Source of the DNA: Akkermansia muciniphila
Lineage (GTDB): Bacteria; Verrucomicrobiota; Verrucomicrobiia; Verrucomicrobiales; V1-33
Assembly: GCA_943333275.1 (NCBI GenBank)
Contig: CALQSQ010000001.1
Coordinates: 1-64,000 of the forward strand
Length of the DNA: 64,000 nucleotides
Direction of reading: 5' to 3'
Shown here: positions 1 to 12,900 of the stretch, piece by piece
How positions within the stretch are numbered: position 1 is the stretch's first letter
Layout of the letters: each line of letters begins with the position of its first letter
The notes under the pieces: model-generated
Told to the model about the DNA's origin: nothing
Seen by the model: the letters and a program-made list of their open reading frames with translations, nothing else
The model's database searches: none
Translations under genes and position numbers: made by a program

Positions 1-1
1 A

Positions 2-526
2 AGCTGGCGTACGTCTCGCTGGCTGACCTCGCCGCCTCCGCCGCCGCCGCCCCCAACCAAAGTAGAGGAGCAGGAAACCAAGGTCGTGGAGACCGAGCCC
101 GAGCCGGATAAAGCAGAAACTCCGGATGAACCGCCACCAGAAGCCACGGGGTTGAAAGGCCCCGGTCCGGGAATTGCCGGACTGGGCCCCAAGGCTGGCA
201 AGGGAAATGGCAACAGCACCCTTGGTGGAAACCGCGGCGCAGGCAACAAATATGGCAGCTATTTCGCCAAAGTGAAATCGAAGATCACGGAAGCCCTCAA
301 GACTAACAGCAAAACCCGCAAGGCCAGTGGCACCGTGGAATTCAGCATCTGGCAGGACAGCACCGGACGCGTCACGAAGGCCGCCGTTCGCAAATCCACC
401 GGGGATGCCACTCTGGATAAAATCATCAAGGACGAAATCCTCACAGGCATGCAATTCGCCGAACCGCCCCCAAGCGACCTGAAAATGCCCGTCAGTCTGC
501 GCACCACGTTCAATCGGCCCAACTAA
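2..526 (+). CDS. TonB-like energy transducer, C-terminal part (5' end off window)
   Basis: The reading frame is open to the left edge, so the N-terminus is missing. A GTG at 86 is in frame but is probably internal, because the upstream frame encodes a run of eight prolines followed by an acidic Pro/Glu stretch, which is typical of the periplasm-spanning linker of TonB/TolA proteins. After a Gly/Asn-rich segment the last ~90 residues resemble a TonB C-terminal domain (VEFSIWQDSTGRVTKAAV, then STGDATLDKII). Such proteins couple the inner-membrane proton motive force, through ExbB/ExbD, to outer-membrane receptors. The porin gene starts 20 bases downstream on the same strand, so the two probably share a transcript with the adhesin genes that follow. 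The TonB assignment rests on this C-terminal pattern and the Pro-rich linker; the specific partner receptor is unknown. Confidence 0.7.
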   Translation, partial: SWRTSRWLTSPPPPPPPPTKVEEQETKVVETEPEPDKAETPDEPPPEATGLKGPGPGIAGLGPKAGKGNGNSTLGGNRGAGNKYGSYFAKVKSKITEALKTNSKTRKASGTVEFSIWQDSTGRVTKAAVRKSTGDATLDKIIKDEILTGMQFAEPPPSDLKMPVSLRTTFNRPN

Positions 527-546
527 TTTTGCCCATAACCCCAATC

Positions 547-2430
547 ATGCTCCCAGTTTTCCCTGCTCTTCGCTCGCGGCTTGCGCTCGTCCTGGTCTGC
601 ACATTCAGTGCTGCCATTGCCGAGCCCACTGACTCCGCAGATCCCTCGGCCGACGCTCCTCCGTTGGATAATTTACCCTCGATGGACCTCAACGAGCCGG
701 AGTCGGCACCCTCCGCTGAGTTGGTGACTCCGACGTCGACACCGTCACAGAATGCCATGACCAACCTGATCAATCTGCTTGTCGCCAAGGGCAACCTGAG
801 TGCGCAGGAAGGCAATGCACTGGTGGCTCAGGCGGAGGCCGATGCCGCCGCGGCCCGGGCCGCCGCTGCTGCGGATCCAGTGGAGGAAGGAGAAATGCGC
901 GTGCCCTACATTCCGGAAGTGGTCCGTGCCCGGATGCGTGACGAGATCAAGGACGACGTCATGGCTGCGGCCCGGGCAGAGAAATGGACGGCGCTGGGTT
1001 CCCAGCCCGACTGGGTCAACCGTTACAAACCCTTTGGTGACATCCGCCTGAGGTACGAATACCTGAGCTACCCCGTCGGCAACGACAATACCGGAGCCTT
1101 TCCAAATTTCAATGCGATCAATACCGGATCCCCCTTTGACATCAGTGGCACGCTCTTCTCGCCGCAATACAACGTGGATCAGGACCGTCAGCGGGTTCGC
1201 TTGAGAGCCCGCATGGGGTTGGACGTGAATCTGGAGGAGGGCTTCACCGGCGGATTGAGGATCGCCACCGGCGAGAACAACTCCCCCATCACCACCAATC
1301 AAAGCCTTGGTCTGGCAAGCGGAGGTCAGGGTGGCAACTTTAGCAAATACGCCCTCTGGGTGGACCGGGCGTTTCTTAAATTCGAATTGGGTGGAAAGCC
1401 CGATCAGAATCTCGCCCTGCTCTTCGGACGGTTCGACAATCCCTACATGTCCACCGACCTGATCTATGATGAGGACCTTGGATTTGATGGCGCGGCCATC
1501 GCGGCCCGGATCCCTTTGGGAAGCCGCCTCACGGCATTTGCAACGGGGAGTTTCTCGCCCATTTTCAACACCGATCTGAATTTCTCCACCAATCAGCCGA
1601 GCAAGTTCAAGAGCACCGACAAATGGCTTTATGGCGGCCAGGTTGGTCTTGATTGGAAAGTCACCAAGAAAGTGACGGCCAAGGCGGCCGTTGCCTACTA
1701 CGACTTTCACAATGCCGAGGGCAAATTGTCGGATCCCTATATTCCACTGACAGCCTTGGATGCAGGAAACACTGATAACACAAGGCCATCCTTTGCTCAA
1801 AAAGGAAACACCTACCGTCCTCTGCGCAATATCATCCCCAGTGCGCTGAACAATTTTGGCACCACCAACCAGTTCCAATATTTTGGTCTGGCCACTCCGT
1901 TTCAGGTTCTAACCTTTGATGGCCGGATTGATTTTAATAACTTCGAACCCTTCCAAATTTCACTGCTGGGTCAATATGCGAAGAACCTGGCCTTCGATGA
2001 CGTCGCCCTGCAAACCTATGCAGTGAACAACCGTGGACCGCAGGAAATCCCCAAACCCACCACTACAACCACGACGACGACAGCCGCCGATGGCGCGGCA
2101 GTAACGGAGCCCGCCCCCATTGGGAAATATGCCGGAGGCGACACGGCCTGGCTCATCAACATGCAATTTGGCAAGCCGGCCTTTGAGAAGCGCTGGGACT
2201 GGAATTTCCGGGTCGGCTACCGTTACGTGGAATCGGACGCAGTGATCGACGGATTCAATGACTCCGAGTTTGGTGGCGGGGGCACCAACGTGAAGGGTTT
2301 CACCGTGGGTGGTTCCCTGGCCCTGTCCAAGCGCGTCAAGCTCAACCTGCTTTGGATGAGCGGCGAACAGATCGCCGGCCCACCGTTGAAAACCGACATC
2401 ATCTCATTTGATATCTCCACCAAATTCTAA
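547..2430 (+). CDS. putative outer-membrane porin (Porin_5-like)
   Basis: A 627-residue protein from the ATG at 547; a TTG at 529 is in frame, but the ATG gives a clean signal peptide (MLPVFPALRSRL, hydrophobic core, cleavage near SAAIA-EP). Residues ~20-70 are acidic and Pro/Ser-rich. Residues ~71-110 form a helical segment (NLLVAKGNLSAQEGNALVAQ) of the kind found at the start of putative porins. From about residue 155 alternating aromatic/hydrophobic strands suggest a beta-barrel, ending in Phe (SFDISTKF) as outer-membrane proteins usually do. A Thr run near residues 504-512 probably lies in a surface loop. No POTRA domains are apparent, so it is not an obvious TpsB transporter. It sits between the TonB-like gene and a coiled-coil gene that starts one base after its stop. 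Likely role: outer-membrane channel or assembly partner in the adhesin operon. Confidence 0.75.
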   Translation: MLPVFPALRSRLALVLVCTFSAAIAEPTDSADPSADAPPLDNLPSMDLNEPESAPSAELVTPTSTPSQNAMTNLINLLVAKGNLSAQEGNALVAQAEADAAAARAAAAADPVEEGEMRVPYIPEVVRARMRDEIKDDVMAAARAEKWTALGSQPDWVNRYKPFGDIRLRYEYLSYPVGNDNTGAFPNFNAINTGSPFDISGTLFSPQYNVDQDRQRVRLRARMGLDVNLEEGFTGGLRIATGENNSPITTNQSLGLASGGQGGNFSKYALWVDRAFLKFELGGKPDQNLALLFGRFDNPYMSTDLIYDEDLGFDGAAIAARIPLGSRLTAFATGSFSPIFNTDLNFSTNQPSKFKSTDKWLYGGQVGLDWKVTKKVTAKAAVAYYDFHNAEGKLSDPYIPLTALDAGNTDNTRPSFAQKGNTYRPLRNIIPSALNNFGTTNQFQYFGLATPFQVLTFDGRIDFNNFEPFQISLLGQYAKNLAFDDVALQTYAVNNRGPQEIPKPTTTTTTTTAADGAAVTEPAPIGKYAGGDTAWLINMQFGKPAFEKRWDWNFRVGYRYVESDAVIDGFNDSEFGGGGTNVKGFTVGGSLALSKRVKLNLLWMSGEQIAGPPLKTDIISFDISTKF

Positions 2431-2431
2431 C

Positions 2432-3106
2432 ATGAAGTCCCTGACTCTTCTCTTCACATTGCTCATAGGAGTGGCCGCTGCCCAGCAGCCCCAGACCGAT
2501 CCTGCGCTCCAAAAAATGCGCGAATCGCTCAAGAATACCATGCTGCAGCTGCGCACCGAGCAGACCGAGAAAGCCGCTCTGCAGGCTGAAAAGGCTGAAT
2601 TGGAGGCCAAAGTAAAGGAACTCACCGCCACGGTCGCCAGCCAGGGACAGGCGCTTGAGGATAACAAAAAGAAGGCTGATAAATCCATCGCCGATCTCAC
2701 CGCAAAATCCGACACCCAGCAGAAACAAATCGCTCAAATAAACGAAGCCCTTGCCAAGTGGCAGGCTGGCTACAAGAAGGCCGAAGCGGTGGCGCAGGAT
2801 CTCGAGTCCAAGCGTTCGCGACTGGCGGACGAAGTGATCAAACTGGATCGCAAGGTGCAGGATCGGGAAACCAAGAACATTGAGCTCTACAAACTGGGCA
2901 AGGAAATCCTCACCCGCTACGAAAAGTTCGGCCTGGGCTCCGCCCTGCTGGCCCGCGAACCCTTCACCGGAATCGCCAAGGTGAAATTCGAAACCTTTGT
3001 CCAGGATTACTCCGACAAATTAACCGATCAAAAAATCAAACCGGAACCAGCCGCCAAGGCTGCAACTGGTGACAAACCCGCTTCAACCCCCACCCCAAAA
3101 TCATGA
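2432..3106 (+). CDS. periplasmic coiled-coil protein, unknown function
   Basis: A 224-residue protein with a short signal peptide (MKSLTLLFTLLIGVAAA-QQ). Residues ~25-150 are rich in Lys, Glu, Gln and Ala with heptad spacing, predicting a long coiled coil; the C-terminal ~35 residues are Lys/Pro/Ala-rich and probably unstructured. It starts one base after the porin stop and overlaps the following prolyl-isomerase gene by four bases (ATGA), so translation is probably coupled. No enzymatic motif is visible. By position and by analogy with Skp-like holdases it could be a periplasmic chaperone or tether for the adhesin or porin, but this is inference only. Confidence 0.75.
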   Translation: MKSLTLLFTLLIGVAAAQQPQTDPALQKMRESLKNTMLQLRTEQTEKAALQAEKAELEAKVKELTATVASQGQALEDNKKKADKSIADLTAKSDTQQKQIAQINEALAKWQAGYKKAEAVAQDLESKRSRLADEVIKLDRKVQDRETKNIELYKLGKEILTRYEKFGLGSALLAREPFTGIAKVKFETFVQDYSDKLTDQKIKPEPAAKAATGDKPASTPTPKS

Positions 3107-3984
3107 AATACACTGCATTATTTACGATCCTCCTGGCCGCCACCGGCATCGCCGCCGAGGGGGATGTCATTGGTAAAATTGGCGACATGGAAATCAATGT
3201 CGAGGACGTCCGCACGGCACTTGGCAAGCTTGGAGCCGCACAGGAGGCCGCCATCAGCAAGGATCCCTCCCTTCTCAATCAAGCCGTCCGAACTCTGCTG
3301 GTGCAGAAACTGCTGCTCAAGGAGGCCCGGAGCAAGAAATGGGAGGACGAAGCGGCGGTAAAGGCGCAATTGGAACGGGCCCGGGAAGCCGCGATTGGAG
3401 AGAGTTACCTGCAATCCATTTCCACTCCTCCGGACAACTATCCAAGCGATGCCGAACTCCAGGCCGCCTATGACAGCAACAAGGCCGCCCTGCTCATCCC
3501 CAAGCAATACCATCTGGCGCAAATTTTTATCGCCAATCCCAAGGACGCTGACAAGGCCACTGCGGATAAATCCAAGGCAAAGTTGGATGACGTACTCAAG
3601 CGGTTGAAGGCAAAGGAGGCCTTTGCGGTCCTCGCCAGTTCCCACAGCGAAGAGTCGCAGAGCGCCGGTCGCGGCGGTGAGATCGGATGGCTCACCGAGG
3701 CTCAGATCCAGCCGGAAATCAGGCAGTTGGTGCCGACGCTGGCGTTGAATGCGGTGTCTGATCCCATCAAATTGGAAGACGGTTGGCATATCGTCAAACT
3801 GCTCGATACCAAGGCTGCGAACACTCCGGCCTTGGATCAAATCAAGGATCAGTTGGTGCAACAGATGCGGGCCGAAAAGGCCAAAGCCAACAGCCAGGCC
3901 TACCTGGCTAAATTGCTCCAGGAGAATCCACTGGCGATCAATGAATTGGAACTCGCGAAGGTTCTGAAAAAGTCAGGCAAATGA
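3103..3984 (+). CDS. parvulin-type peptidyl-prolyl isomerase (SurA/PrsA-like)
   Basis: A 293-residue exported protein: signal peptide MKYTALFTILLAATGIAA, a helical SurA-like N-domain (~20-125), then a parvulin domain at ~133-228 with the hallmark run LAQIFIANP, AFAVLASSHSEESQSAGRGG, EIGWLTEAQIQPEI and DGWHIVKLLD. A Lys-rich helical tail follows. Its ATG overlaps the previous stop, and its own stop lies 14 bases before the giant adhesin gene. In Bordetella the periplasmic parvulin Par27 has been linked to export of filamentous haemagglutinin, so this isomerase probably escorts the adhesin or folds the porin; that link is inferred from position. Confidence 0.88.
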   Translation: MKYTALFTILLAATGIAAEGDVIGKIGDMEINVEDVRTALGKLGAAQEAAISKDPSLLNQAVRTLLVQKLLLKEARSKKWEDEAAVKAQLERAREAAIGESYLQSISTPPDNYPSDAELQAAYDSNKAALLIPKQYHLAQIFIANPKDADKATADKSKAKLDDVLKRLKAKEAFAVLASSHSEESQSAGRGGEIGWLTEAQIQPEIRQLVPTLALNAVSDPIKLEDGWHIVKLLDTKAANTPALDQIKDQLVQQMRAEKAKANSQAYLAKLLQENPLAINELELAKVLKKSGK

Positions 3985-3998
3985 GGCCCTAGTCCAAC

Positions 3999-6900
3999 AT
4001 GTTACCACCAGCTCAATTTTCGGTCGGGCGATCCCACCATCTGCAGATGGCAGGGCTTCCGTTTGTGCTGATGCTGAGTCTGGCCATGCAATCTGAAGCC
4101 GGGGACATTCTCCGCGGAGGTGCTCCCCAAAACTCCCCCCGGGCACCCGGCAACAGCGCCGCCACTGCCGCCGCCAGTGATGCGGCGCGCGCCAATGCCA
4201 GGGACGCGTTGTCTCGAACCGCGAAATCCATTCAGGCGGTTCAAAACCTGCAGAATCAGGCCCGGGATCTTTCCCGCAAAGGTCCGAACAATCTGGGGGC
4301 GGATCCCAATCATCCGGGAATGCAGCTTCCCAATGTGCCAAATGGTCTGGGGCCGGGTGGACTTGATTTCATCAATGCCACGGGACTGGATCCCACCAAT
4401 GCCGTGAAGCAGTCGCTGATCAATGGGCTGACGAATGTGACCGTCAAGCAGAAGGACCAGCAGGCTCTGATCAACTGGAAGACATTCAATGTCGGTCTCA
4501 ACACGCACCTGCATTTTGATCAAAGCGCGGGCGGGGAAAATGTCGGCCAATGGATTGCCTTCAATCGTGTGACCGATCCCTCAGGTTCGCCTTCCCAGAT
4601 TCTCGGATCCATCACGGCTCCCGGTCAGGTTTACGTCATCAATCAGAACGGAATTATTTTCGGAGGCACCAGCCAGGTCAACGTTCATACGCTGGTGGCC
4701 TCGTCCCTGCCGATTAATGAAAACTTGATCAACCGTGGATTGCTCAACAATCCTGACTCCCAATTTCTCTTCTCCTCGATTGCCCTGCCGCAGGGAAGCA
4801 AGGGGACGCCGGCCTTTACTCCTCCTGCCTCCTTTCTGCCGGGTGGTCGGGTCGGGGACGTGACGGTTCAGGCCGGAGCGGTGCTGGCGAGCCCGACCAG
4901 CGCTGAGAGGGTGGGGGGGCGCATCGCTCTGCTGGGAGCCAATGTGACCAATGAAGGAACCATTTCCACGCCCGATGGACAGACGATTCTCGCAGCGGGT
5001 CTGCAGGTTGGCTTCACGGCCCATGACAGCAAGGATCCCAGCCTGCGTGGACTGGATGTTTATATTGGCGCGGTCACTGATCCCGGCTCGGCGCTGGCTC
5101 CCTATGCCGGCACGGTGATCAATCGAGGATTGATTGAATCACCGCGCGGCAGCATCACGATTGCAGGCAAAAGTGTGAATCAGTTGGGTGTCCTCAACAG
5201 CAGCACTTCCGTTTCCTTGAATGGCCGCATCGACCTGATCGCCAGCTATGGCGCGCAAAGCAATCCGGCCTTCGATGCCACGGATTTGACCAAGGGGCCG
5301 CAATTTTTAAACCGGGAAACCGGCAGCATTGAACTCGGTCCGGGCAGCGTTATGCAGATCCTTCCCGAGTGGGCGAGCGTGGAGAGAGTGGCCGGCACGA
5401 AACTGCCCCTGAACTCGCAGATCAACGTGACGGGCAAAACCATTCACATGGCTTCGGATTCCATTCTGCTCGCACCCAATGCGGATGTCACATTCCGGGC
5501 TGGCGTCTGGCAGCCTTTCAATGGGCTGAGCCGGTTTACCTATTCGAATGGTCAGATTTACCTTGAACCCGGCGCCTTGATCAATGTGGCGGGGACCACG
5601 GATGCGTTGGCGCCGATGTCCGAGAACATTGTCAAAGTGCAGTTGCGCGGCTCGGAGTTGGCGGACTCTCCCTTGCAGCGCGAGGGCCTGCTGCGCGGTG
5701 TGGATCTGGTCATCGATTTGCGCAAGACGGGCGTTTACAACGGTGTGACGTGGTATGGCACGCCGCTGGCAGATGCCTCCGGATTTCTGAATCTGGTCCA
5801 GCGGACTGTCAGTGAACTGACCACGGCGGGTGGAACGGTGAAATTAAATTCCGGCAATTCTGTGGTCGTGCAGCAGGGGGCAAAAATCGATGTGAGCGGC
5901 GGGTGGATCAACTATGAGGGTGGGCAAATTCAGACGACGCGGGTATTGTCGAATGGTCACATCTTCGACATCTCCCAGGCGACACCCGACCTGGTTTATG
6001 ATGGGATTTACGATGGTCTCTTCAAAGATTCACATCCCAAGTGGGGGGTGACGGATACTTATGTGAACCCCTTCATTCTGGGGGCGCATTTTGAACCGGG
6101 ATACCAGTTTGGTGCTGCAGGCGGCACGCTGGGGGTTACAGCTCCTTCCATGGCGCTGGATGGCGATTTCTTTGGCAATACGATCAATGGACCACGTCAG
6201 CGTGAAGTGCTCGCCAAGGTTTCGGAACTCGCTCTGGCCTTCACCGGGGAGAAAAATGTCTCACCGTATCTGACGTTCTCACCCGCGCCCCCGGCCGTCA
6301 TTTTCCAGGATGGCTCGCTGCCGGCGGCAGGTCCATTCACAGTGGATGCCGGAGGCAATCCCGCGGCCCTGTCTGCGGCGCGGAGGGCCCGGGTGCTGCT
6401 TTCCCCGGAGTTGCTCACGACGAGGGGCTTCGGATCGCTTCGCATCGATAATCCGGACGGCGACATCACGGTGCCGGCGGGCACAGAGTTGACGGCCCCG
6501 GCGGGTGGCTCAATCACGCTGAACGGTGCAAACGTTCGCCTCCAGGGAAATGTCACCGTTCCGGGAGGGACGTTGAATTTGACTGCTTACAACATTTCCC
6601 CATCGGTGGCTGCGGGACTGGCTTTGCTGCCCGACGGGGAGCGTTTCAAACCTGCGCCCAATCCGGGGAGAGGCATTGTCAGCGTTGGCAGTGGGGTTTC
6701 CCTGAGCACTGCGGGATTGGTGGTGGATGACCGGCTGAGCGCCCCGAATCCGTTGGGACTGCCGTTGCTTACCAATGGAGGATCCATCAACATCACAGCC
6801 TATTCTGCTTCATTGCAGACGGGCAGTATTCTGGATGTTTCCGGCGGGGTGGCCATGAGCGCGCTTGGAAAAACCAAGTATGGCAACGGGGGCAGCATCA

Positions 6901-9900
6901 ATATCAAGACAGGGCAGGACCCAACTTTGCCAGAGGTTCTGGGCGGGCGTTTGGAGTTGGGCGCGACCCTCAAAGGGTTCGCCGGGGTCACCGCTCGCGG
7001 AGGCTCCCTTTCACTGCAAGCCTACATGATTCAAGTGGGCGGAAACGGTGGGTATCCTGGGGGATTGCTGCTCGAACCCGAGTTCTTCAACGAGGGTGGG
7101 TTTAGCAGTTTCACCATCAATGGCCTTGGAGCAGGAACGTCGGATCCGGAGAAATATCTGCCGGGATTGATGATTGCGTCGAATACAGTCATCGCACCGC
7201 AAGTGAAAAGTTCTTTGGCGGTTCCTTATCCGGGTGGCGACACGCTGGCTCTGGCCACGGCCCTTTATCCCCAATCGATGGTCGCCCCGGTGAGTCTGAC
7301 TTTTGGTTCCATCCAGGTGCGGGATAGCTTCGCAGGAAATGCTTTGATAGTCCGGGGCGATCTGGTGATGGGCGAGGGAGCCGTGATCCGGACCAACGCG
7401 CTTGGCAGCGTGACCCTGAAGGGGGACACGGTATCTGTTCTGGGATCCGTGATCGCTCCGGGTGGAAGAATCAATGTTACGGGTGCGAATTCCTTCCCAA
7501 GTAATCTCATCCTGACGCAGGCGCTCCCCACCGTTTACCTGGGTCCCAGGAGCCTGCTCTCCACGGCCGGGGAAGTGGTGCTGACGCCTGATGCCTTTGG
7601 TCGTCGTGTGGGCTCGGTGCTGCCTGGTGGGACCGTCAACGTGGCTGGCAACATCGTGGCCGTGGCTGGTGCGGTAATCGATGTGTCCGGAACCAGCGGC
7701 ATCCTTGATCTCCATCCAAATTACCTCGGCCTGGAAACCTCCCCGCTGGTCCTGCCATCCAGCGGTCTGACGACGCCCCGCTTCAGCCTGCTGAATGTGC
7801 CGACGCGCGTGGACAGCAATGGTGGCACCATCATCCTCAGCGGAGGTCAGGAACTGTTCATGGACGCGACGCTCAAGGGAGATGCCGGCGGACCGACCGC
7901 GACCGGGGGAACGTTGATCGTTGGATCCGGAAGCTTTTCTCCCGATGAACCGCCCACTCCGTTGACTCCAAATCTTTTCGTGACCCAGGGGGGGCGGACC
8001 ATTCCCACGGGGCAGGCGGGGATTGGGAAACCGGTGCTGGACATCCATGGCAATCCAGTGCCCGCCCTGGGGTATTTCACGGCGAACTCTTTCCTGCGTG
8101 GAGGATTTGATTCACTTATGCTGAAGGGCGTGGTGGAATTTTCCGGTCCTGTAAATATTGCCGCCCGGGGCAGTCTGATCGTTGGAACCGGAGGAGTGAT
8201 CTACGCGGACTCCGCGGTGGACCTGTCTGCTTCCTATGTGGCCCTGGGACAGGTCTTCCAAGCGCCTCAAGCCTCAGGCCAGGCGACCCCGCCCTTCCAG
8301 AATGCCGGCCAGCCGTTCTACTTTCCACCCACGTACGGACCCGGCAGCATCACGGTTCATGCGGAACACATTGATATCGGCAATCTCTCGCTGCAGGGGA
8401 TCGGCAAAGTCAATCTGATCGCCGATGGTGGGGATATCCGTGGCAATGGGACACTGGACCTGGCAGGCGATCTCTACCTCAGGGCGGCGCAGGTTTACCC
8501 TGCGGCGGCCACCACCTTTACCATGGCCGTTTACGATTACTTGAAGGACGGATTGCCACAACAGGGATCGATTACCGTGGCTGCCTCGGGGGTCCGTTCC
8601 CTGCCGCTGGAAGCGGGCGGAACGCTGCGGTTGTTTGCCTCAAGGATTGATCAGGGCGGCACACTGCGAGCGCCGCTGGGCCAGATTATCATCGGTTGGG
8701 ATGGAACCGGAACGCCTCCCGTCGATGCCATTGTCGGCCCGAACATTCTGACGAATACTAATTTCATTCCGCTGCCCACCGCCAGTCAGGTCACATTGCA
8801 GCCTGGCAGCATCACCTCTGTATCCGGGGTGGATCCCGTCACCGGACGACCGGTGCTATTCCCTTATGGCATCATGCTTAATGGGACGTCGTGGATTGAT
8901 CCTGCTGGAAACGATATCACCACGTCCGGCCCACCTGCGAAATTCATTTCCATCTCTGGCAGCAATGTGGATACGCGCGAGGGGTCGATCATTGATCTCA
9001 GCGGTGGAGGCGACCTCTACGCCTATCAATGGGTGCAGGGAACGGGCGGCTCGAAGGATATCCTGAAATCGAACACCAGTTTCGCGATTATTCCGGGGTA
9101 TCGAGGTGGGCTGGCACCTTTCGGAGCCTTCAATACCGACTCCAACATTACGAATTTCAATCAGGTCAAGACGGATGCCTCCACGCGGGATTTTGGTTAT
9201 GTAAACTCCACGCTCAATGTTGGCGACAGCATTTACCTCGACGCCAGTGCGGCTCTGCCCGCAGGCTACTACACCCTGCTGCCAGCCCGTTATGCCCTGA
9301 TGCCGGGGGCGGTGCTGGTGACTCCGCAATCCGGCATTCCTGTGGGTGATTTCCTTAAACCCGACGGCGCAAGCCTGGTAGGGGGATATCGCTACAACAA
9401 CCTTAACGGCAGCCGTGATTTGCCCGAAATTTTCTCACGCTTTGAAGTCGCGCCTTCCTCAGTGGTACGCGCCCGTGCGACCTACTTGGATTTCACGGCG
9501 AACGCCTTCTTCACAGATTATGCCAATTCGCATGAGGCAAATGTCCCCCGTCTACCGATTGATGCGGGTCAGCTGGTGCTGTCGGCCACGCTGGCGATGG
9601 CGGTCAATGGAAGTGTGATTTCCAACAAACCCATCGGGGGTCGCGGAAGCCTCATTGATATCAGTAGTCCAGTGGATATCATCATCAACGGACCGGGGGC
9701 AACTCCGGTGCCCGGCAGTCTGAATTTGGACGCAAGCAAGCTGAATGGATTCGGAGCGGACAGCCTGCTGATTGGTGGCGTGCGCACGGTGGGCCTCAAT
9801 GGCACGACCGTGAAGGTTAAGACCAACAACCTGACACTGAACAATGCCTCCGCGCCGCTCACCGGAGCCGATATCATTCTGGTTTCGAATCAAAATCTGA

Positions 9901-12900
9901 CTCTCTCACCAGGGGCGCAGATTTTATCGACCGCCGGATCCGCGGGTCAGGCCGATACCATCCTGATTGGCAATTCCACGATTCCCGGCAGTGGGGATGG
10001 ATTGCTGGTGCGGGTCAGCAGCGACCCTGCTGCGAAAGTCATCCGCAGCGGTATTAGTGCTTCCACGGTGCCCACCATGGTGGTCGGCGCAGGAAGCATT
10101 CTTTCCGGAGGAACCGTCACGCTGGACTCCACCTCCGCCACCTCCCTCGATCCTTCCGCCAGCCTGCTCGGGCAGACCATTAATTTGAACAGCGGTCAAA
10201 TCAGTCTGGCCCTGACGAACCCTGGATCGTTGCAACCGACGACCGGTCTGGTCCTTTCAGGAACGGCGCTGGCTTCGCTCCAGTCAGCCAGGGCACTTTC
10301 GCTCCTGAGCTATTCCTCGCTAGATATCTATGGCACAGGGCAGGTGGGTAGTGCCGCACTTGGGAATCTGGAATTGCATGCCGCAGAGATCCGTGGATTC
10401 AACACAGGCGGGGGAACGGTCACCTTCGCCGCGAACGATATTCTCCTGGATAACAGCTCAGGCCGGCCGGCACCGGGCATCATTGCGGCACCCACCGGCT
10501 CACTGGTGTTTAATGCCAACACGATTCGACTGGGCACCAACGGGGTGGCCATCGATCAGTATGCCGATGTGACCATGAATGCCACCGGGGGACTGCTCAT
10601 GCAGGGAACAGGCTCGACTCAGGTGGCGGGCAATCTGACCATCAGTGCTCCAATCATCACAGGGGCGGCGGGAGCGAGCCAAAACCTGACGGCGGGAGGG
10701 ACCATGAATTTGTTGAGCCCTTCCGGAAGTGGCGCGGGCACGGTGACCGGAGGCTTGGGAGCGAGTTTGAATTTCAAGGGAGCCTCGATTAATCAATCGG
10801 CAAACATTCTGCTACCATCCGGGTTGCTGACTCTGGAGAGCACCACCGGGGATCTGGTGGTGGCTGGAAAACTGAATGCGGGCGGCACCGCGCAATCGAT
10901 TCAGGATCTCGTGAAATATACCGATGGTGGTCAGGTGAAATTAATTTCAAGGCACGGCAATGTCACACTTGTGGCGGGGTCGATTGTTGATGTCGCGGCA
11001 AACGCGGGAGGAGGGAATGCCGGAACGCTTTCCATCAGCACTCCCGAGGGAGCTTTCACGCTTGATGGTACGGTTCTGGGGCAAAAGGGCGCGGGCGGCA
11101 GGGATGGATCCTTTGCGTTGGATGCCTCCACCATTCCAGGGCTGACCGCGCTGAACAGCCTGCTGAACACCACTGGCTTCACGGAGTCGCGTTCCTTCCG
11201 CGTGCGCACCGGAGACGTGCTGCTGGGAGGGACCAGTATTGCGAACCAGTTCAAGCTTTCAGCCGATGCGGGATCCATCAATGTCGTCGGCACCATCAAT
11301 GCCTCCGGCGTGAACGGGGGCACGATCAGTCTTGATGCTTCCAAGAATTTAACGCTTTCCTCGACGGCGATTCTGAATGCCTCCGGTCAGAAATTCAGCA
11401 ACGCCGGCAAGGGCGGAAGTGTCTGGCTGGGGACGCGCGGAGCTGGCGGTGGATTCATCGATCTGCAGACCGGATCGTTGATTGATCTCTCCGTGGCCAG
11501 CAACACGCCCGGAAGTGCCGCACTGGGGAATTTCACTGGCACCCTCCATCTGCGGGCACCGCAGAATGCTGCCAGCACCGACCTGGCGATCAATCCGATA
11601 AACGGCACCATTCTCAACGCGTCCAGCATCGTCGCTGAAGGATTCAAGGTGTTTGACCTCACCGGCGCGCCTGGTGCCAATGCCGTCATTACCGCTGCAA
11701 TTCAAAATAGCGTGAAGGCAAATGGCGAAGCCTTTCTGGGACTGGCGGGCACCACGACAGCCAATTACACGGCAATGCGCAATCGCCTCCTGGCCGGCAA
11801 TCCCGGATTGGATTCCGCGCTGTTCAGCATTCAGGCGGGTGCGGAAATCATCAATCGCACTGGGAATCTGACGCTGGGCACCACCGCTTCGACCTCGAGC
11901 AGTGATTGGAACCTTTCCGGCTATCGCTTCGGTCCCAACGGAGCGGCGGGCGACCTTACGCTGCGTGCGGCGGGCAACCTCACGTTCTTCAATGCTTTGA
12001 GCGACGGTTTTGCGAGCAGTGCCTACAACGCCGCCGTCATGGCCCAGAATACCGCGCTGCGCCCCAACAATCAGAGCTATTCCTACACCCTGACGTCCGG
12101 GGCGGATTTCAGTGCCGCCGATTCCCGCCAGGTCATGAGTCTCGATGCCTTGGGTAGCGGGTTGGGTTCATTGAAACTTGGGAAAAATGCCGGACTGAAC
12201 CTCGCCACTTCGCCGGGCAGCGGCGCCACGACGGCTTCCGCGGTGAATAATCGCTTCCAGGTCATCCGCACTGGCACCGGCGATATCACTATTTCCACGG
12301 GACGCGATGTGCAGTTGCTCAATCAATTTGCCACCATTTATACTGCCGGAGTAAAGGTTACGGATCCCACGCTGGGAGGAACCTTCGATACTCCCGTGAT
12401 CAATTTTTCGACAGGCGGCACGGGAACCCTGGGCTCCATTCAACAGCCCACCGCCTACCCCGCCCAATACACCTTGGGCGGTGGAAATGTGCTGATTCAA
12501 TCGCAGGGAAACCTGGAGCACCTGACGCTGGATAGCGGCGGTAATCTCGTGGCAGATTCATCCCGCGAACTGCCCAACAACTGGCTCTATCGCCGGGGAT
12601 ATGTGGACCCCCTGACCGGCAAATTCGGCAAATCTCGATTTGGCGAAGAGGCCTCGACAACGTGGTGGGTGGATTTCAGCAACTACTTTGAGGGTGTGGG
12701 GGCACTGGGTGGTGGAAATGTGACGTTGGTCGCCGGAGGCAGCATCAATAATGTCGATGCCGTGGTTCCCACCAATGCAAGAATGAGCAAGGGGATTCCC
12801 AATGCCGGCAATTTGGTTGAACTTGGCGGTGGCAACCTCACGGTCAAAGCAGGCGGCGATATCAATGGCGGGGTTTATTATGTGGAGCGTGGAAATGCTG

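Noticed and set aside
745-1878. A 377-codon minus-strand open frame opposite the porin
   Set aside because: Shadow of the porin gene; no signal, domain or promoter supports it.
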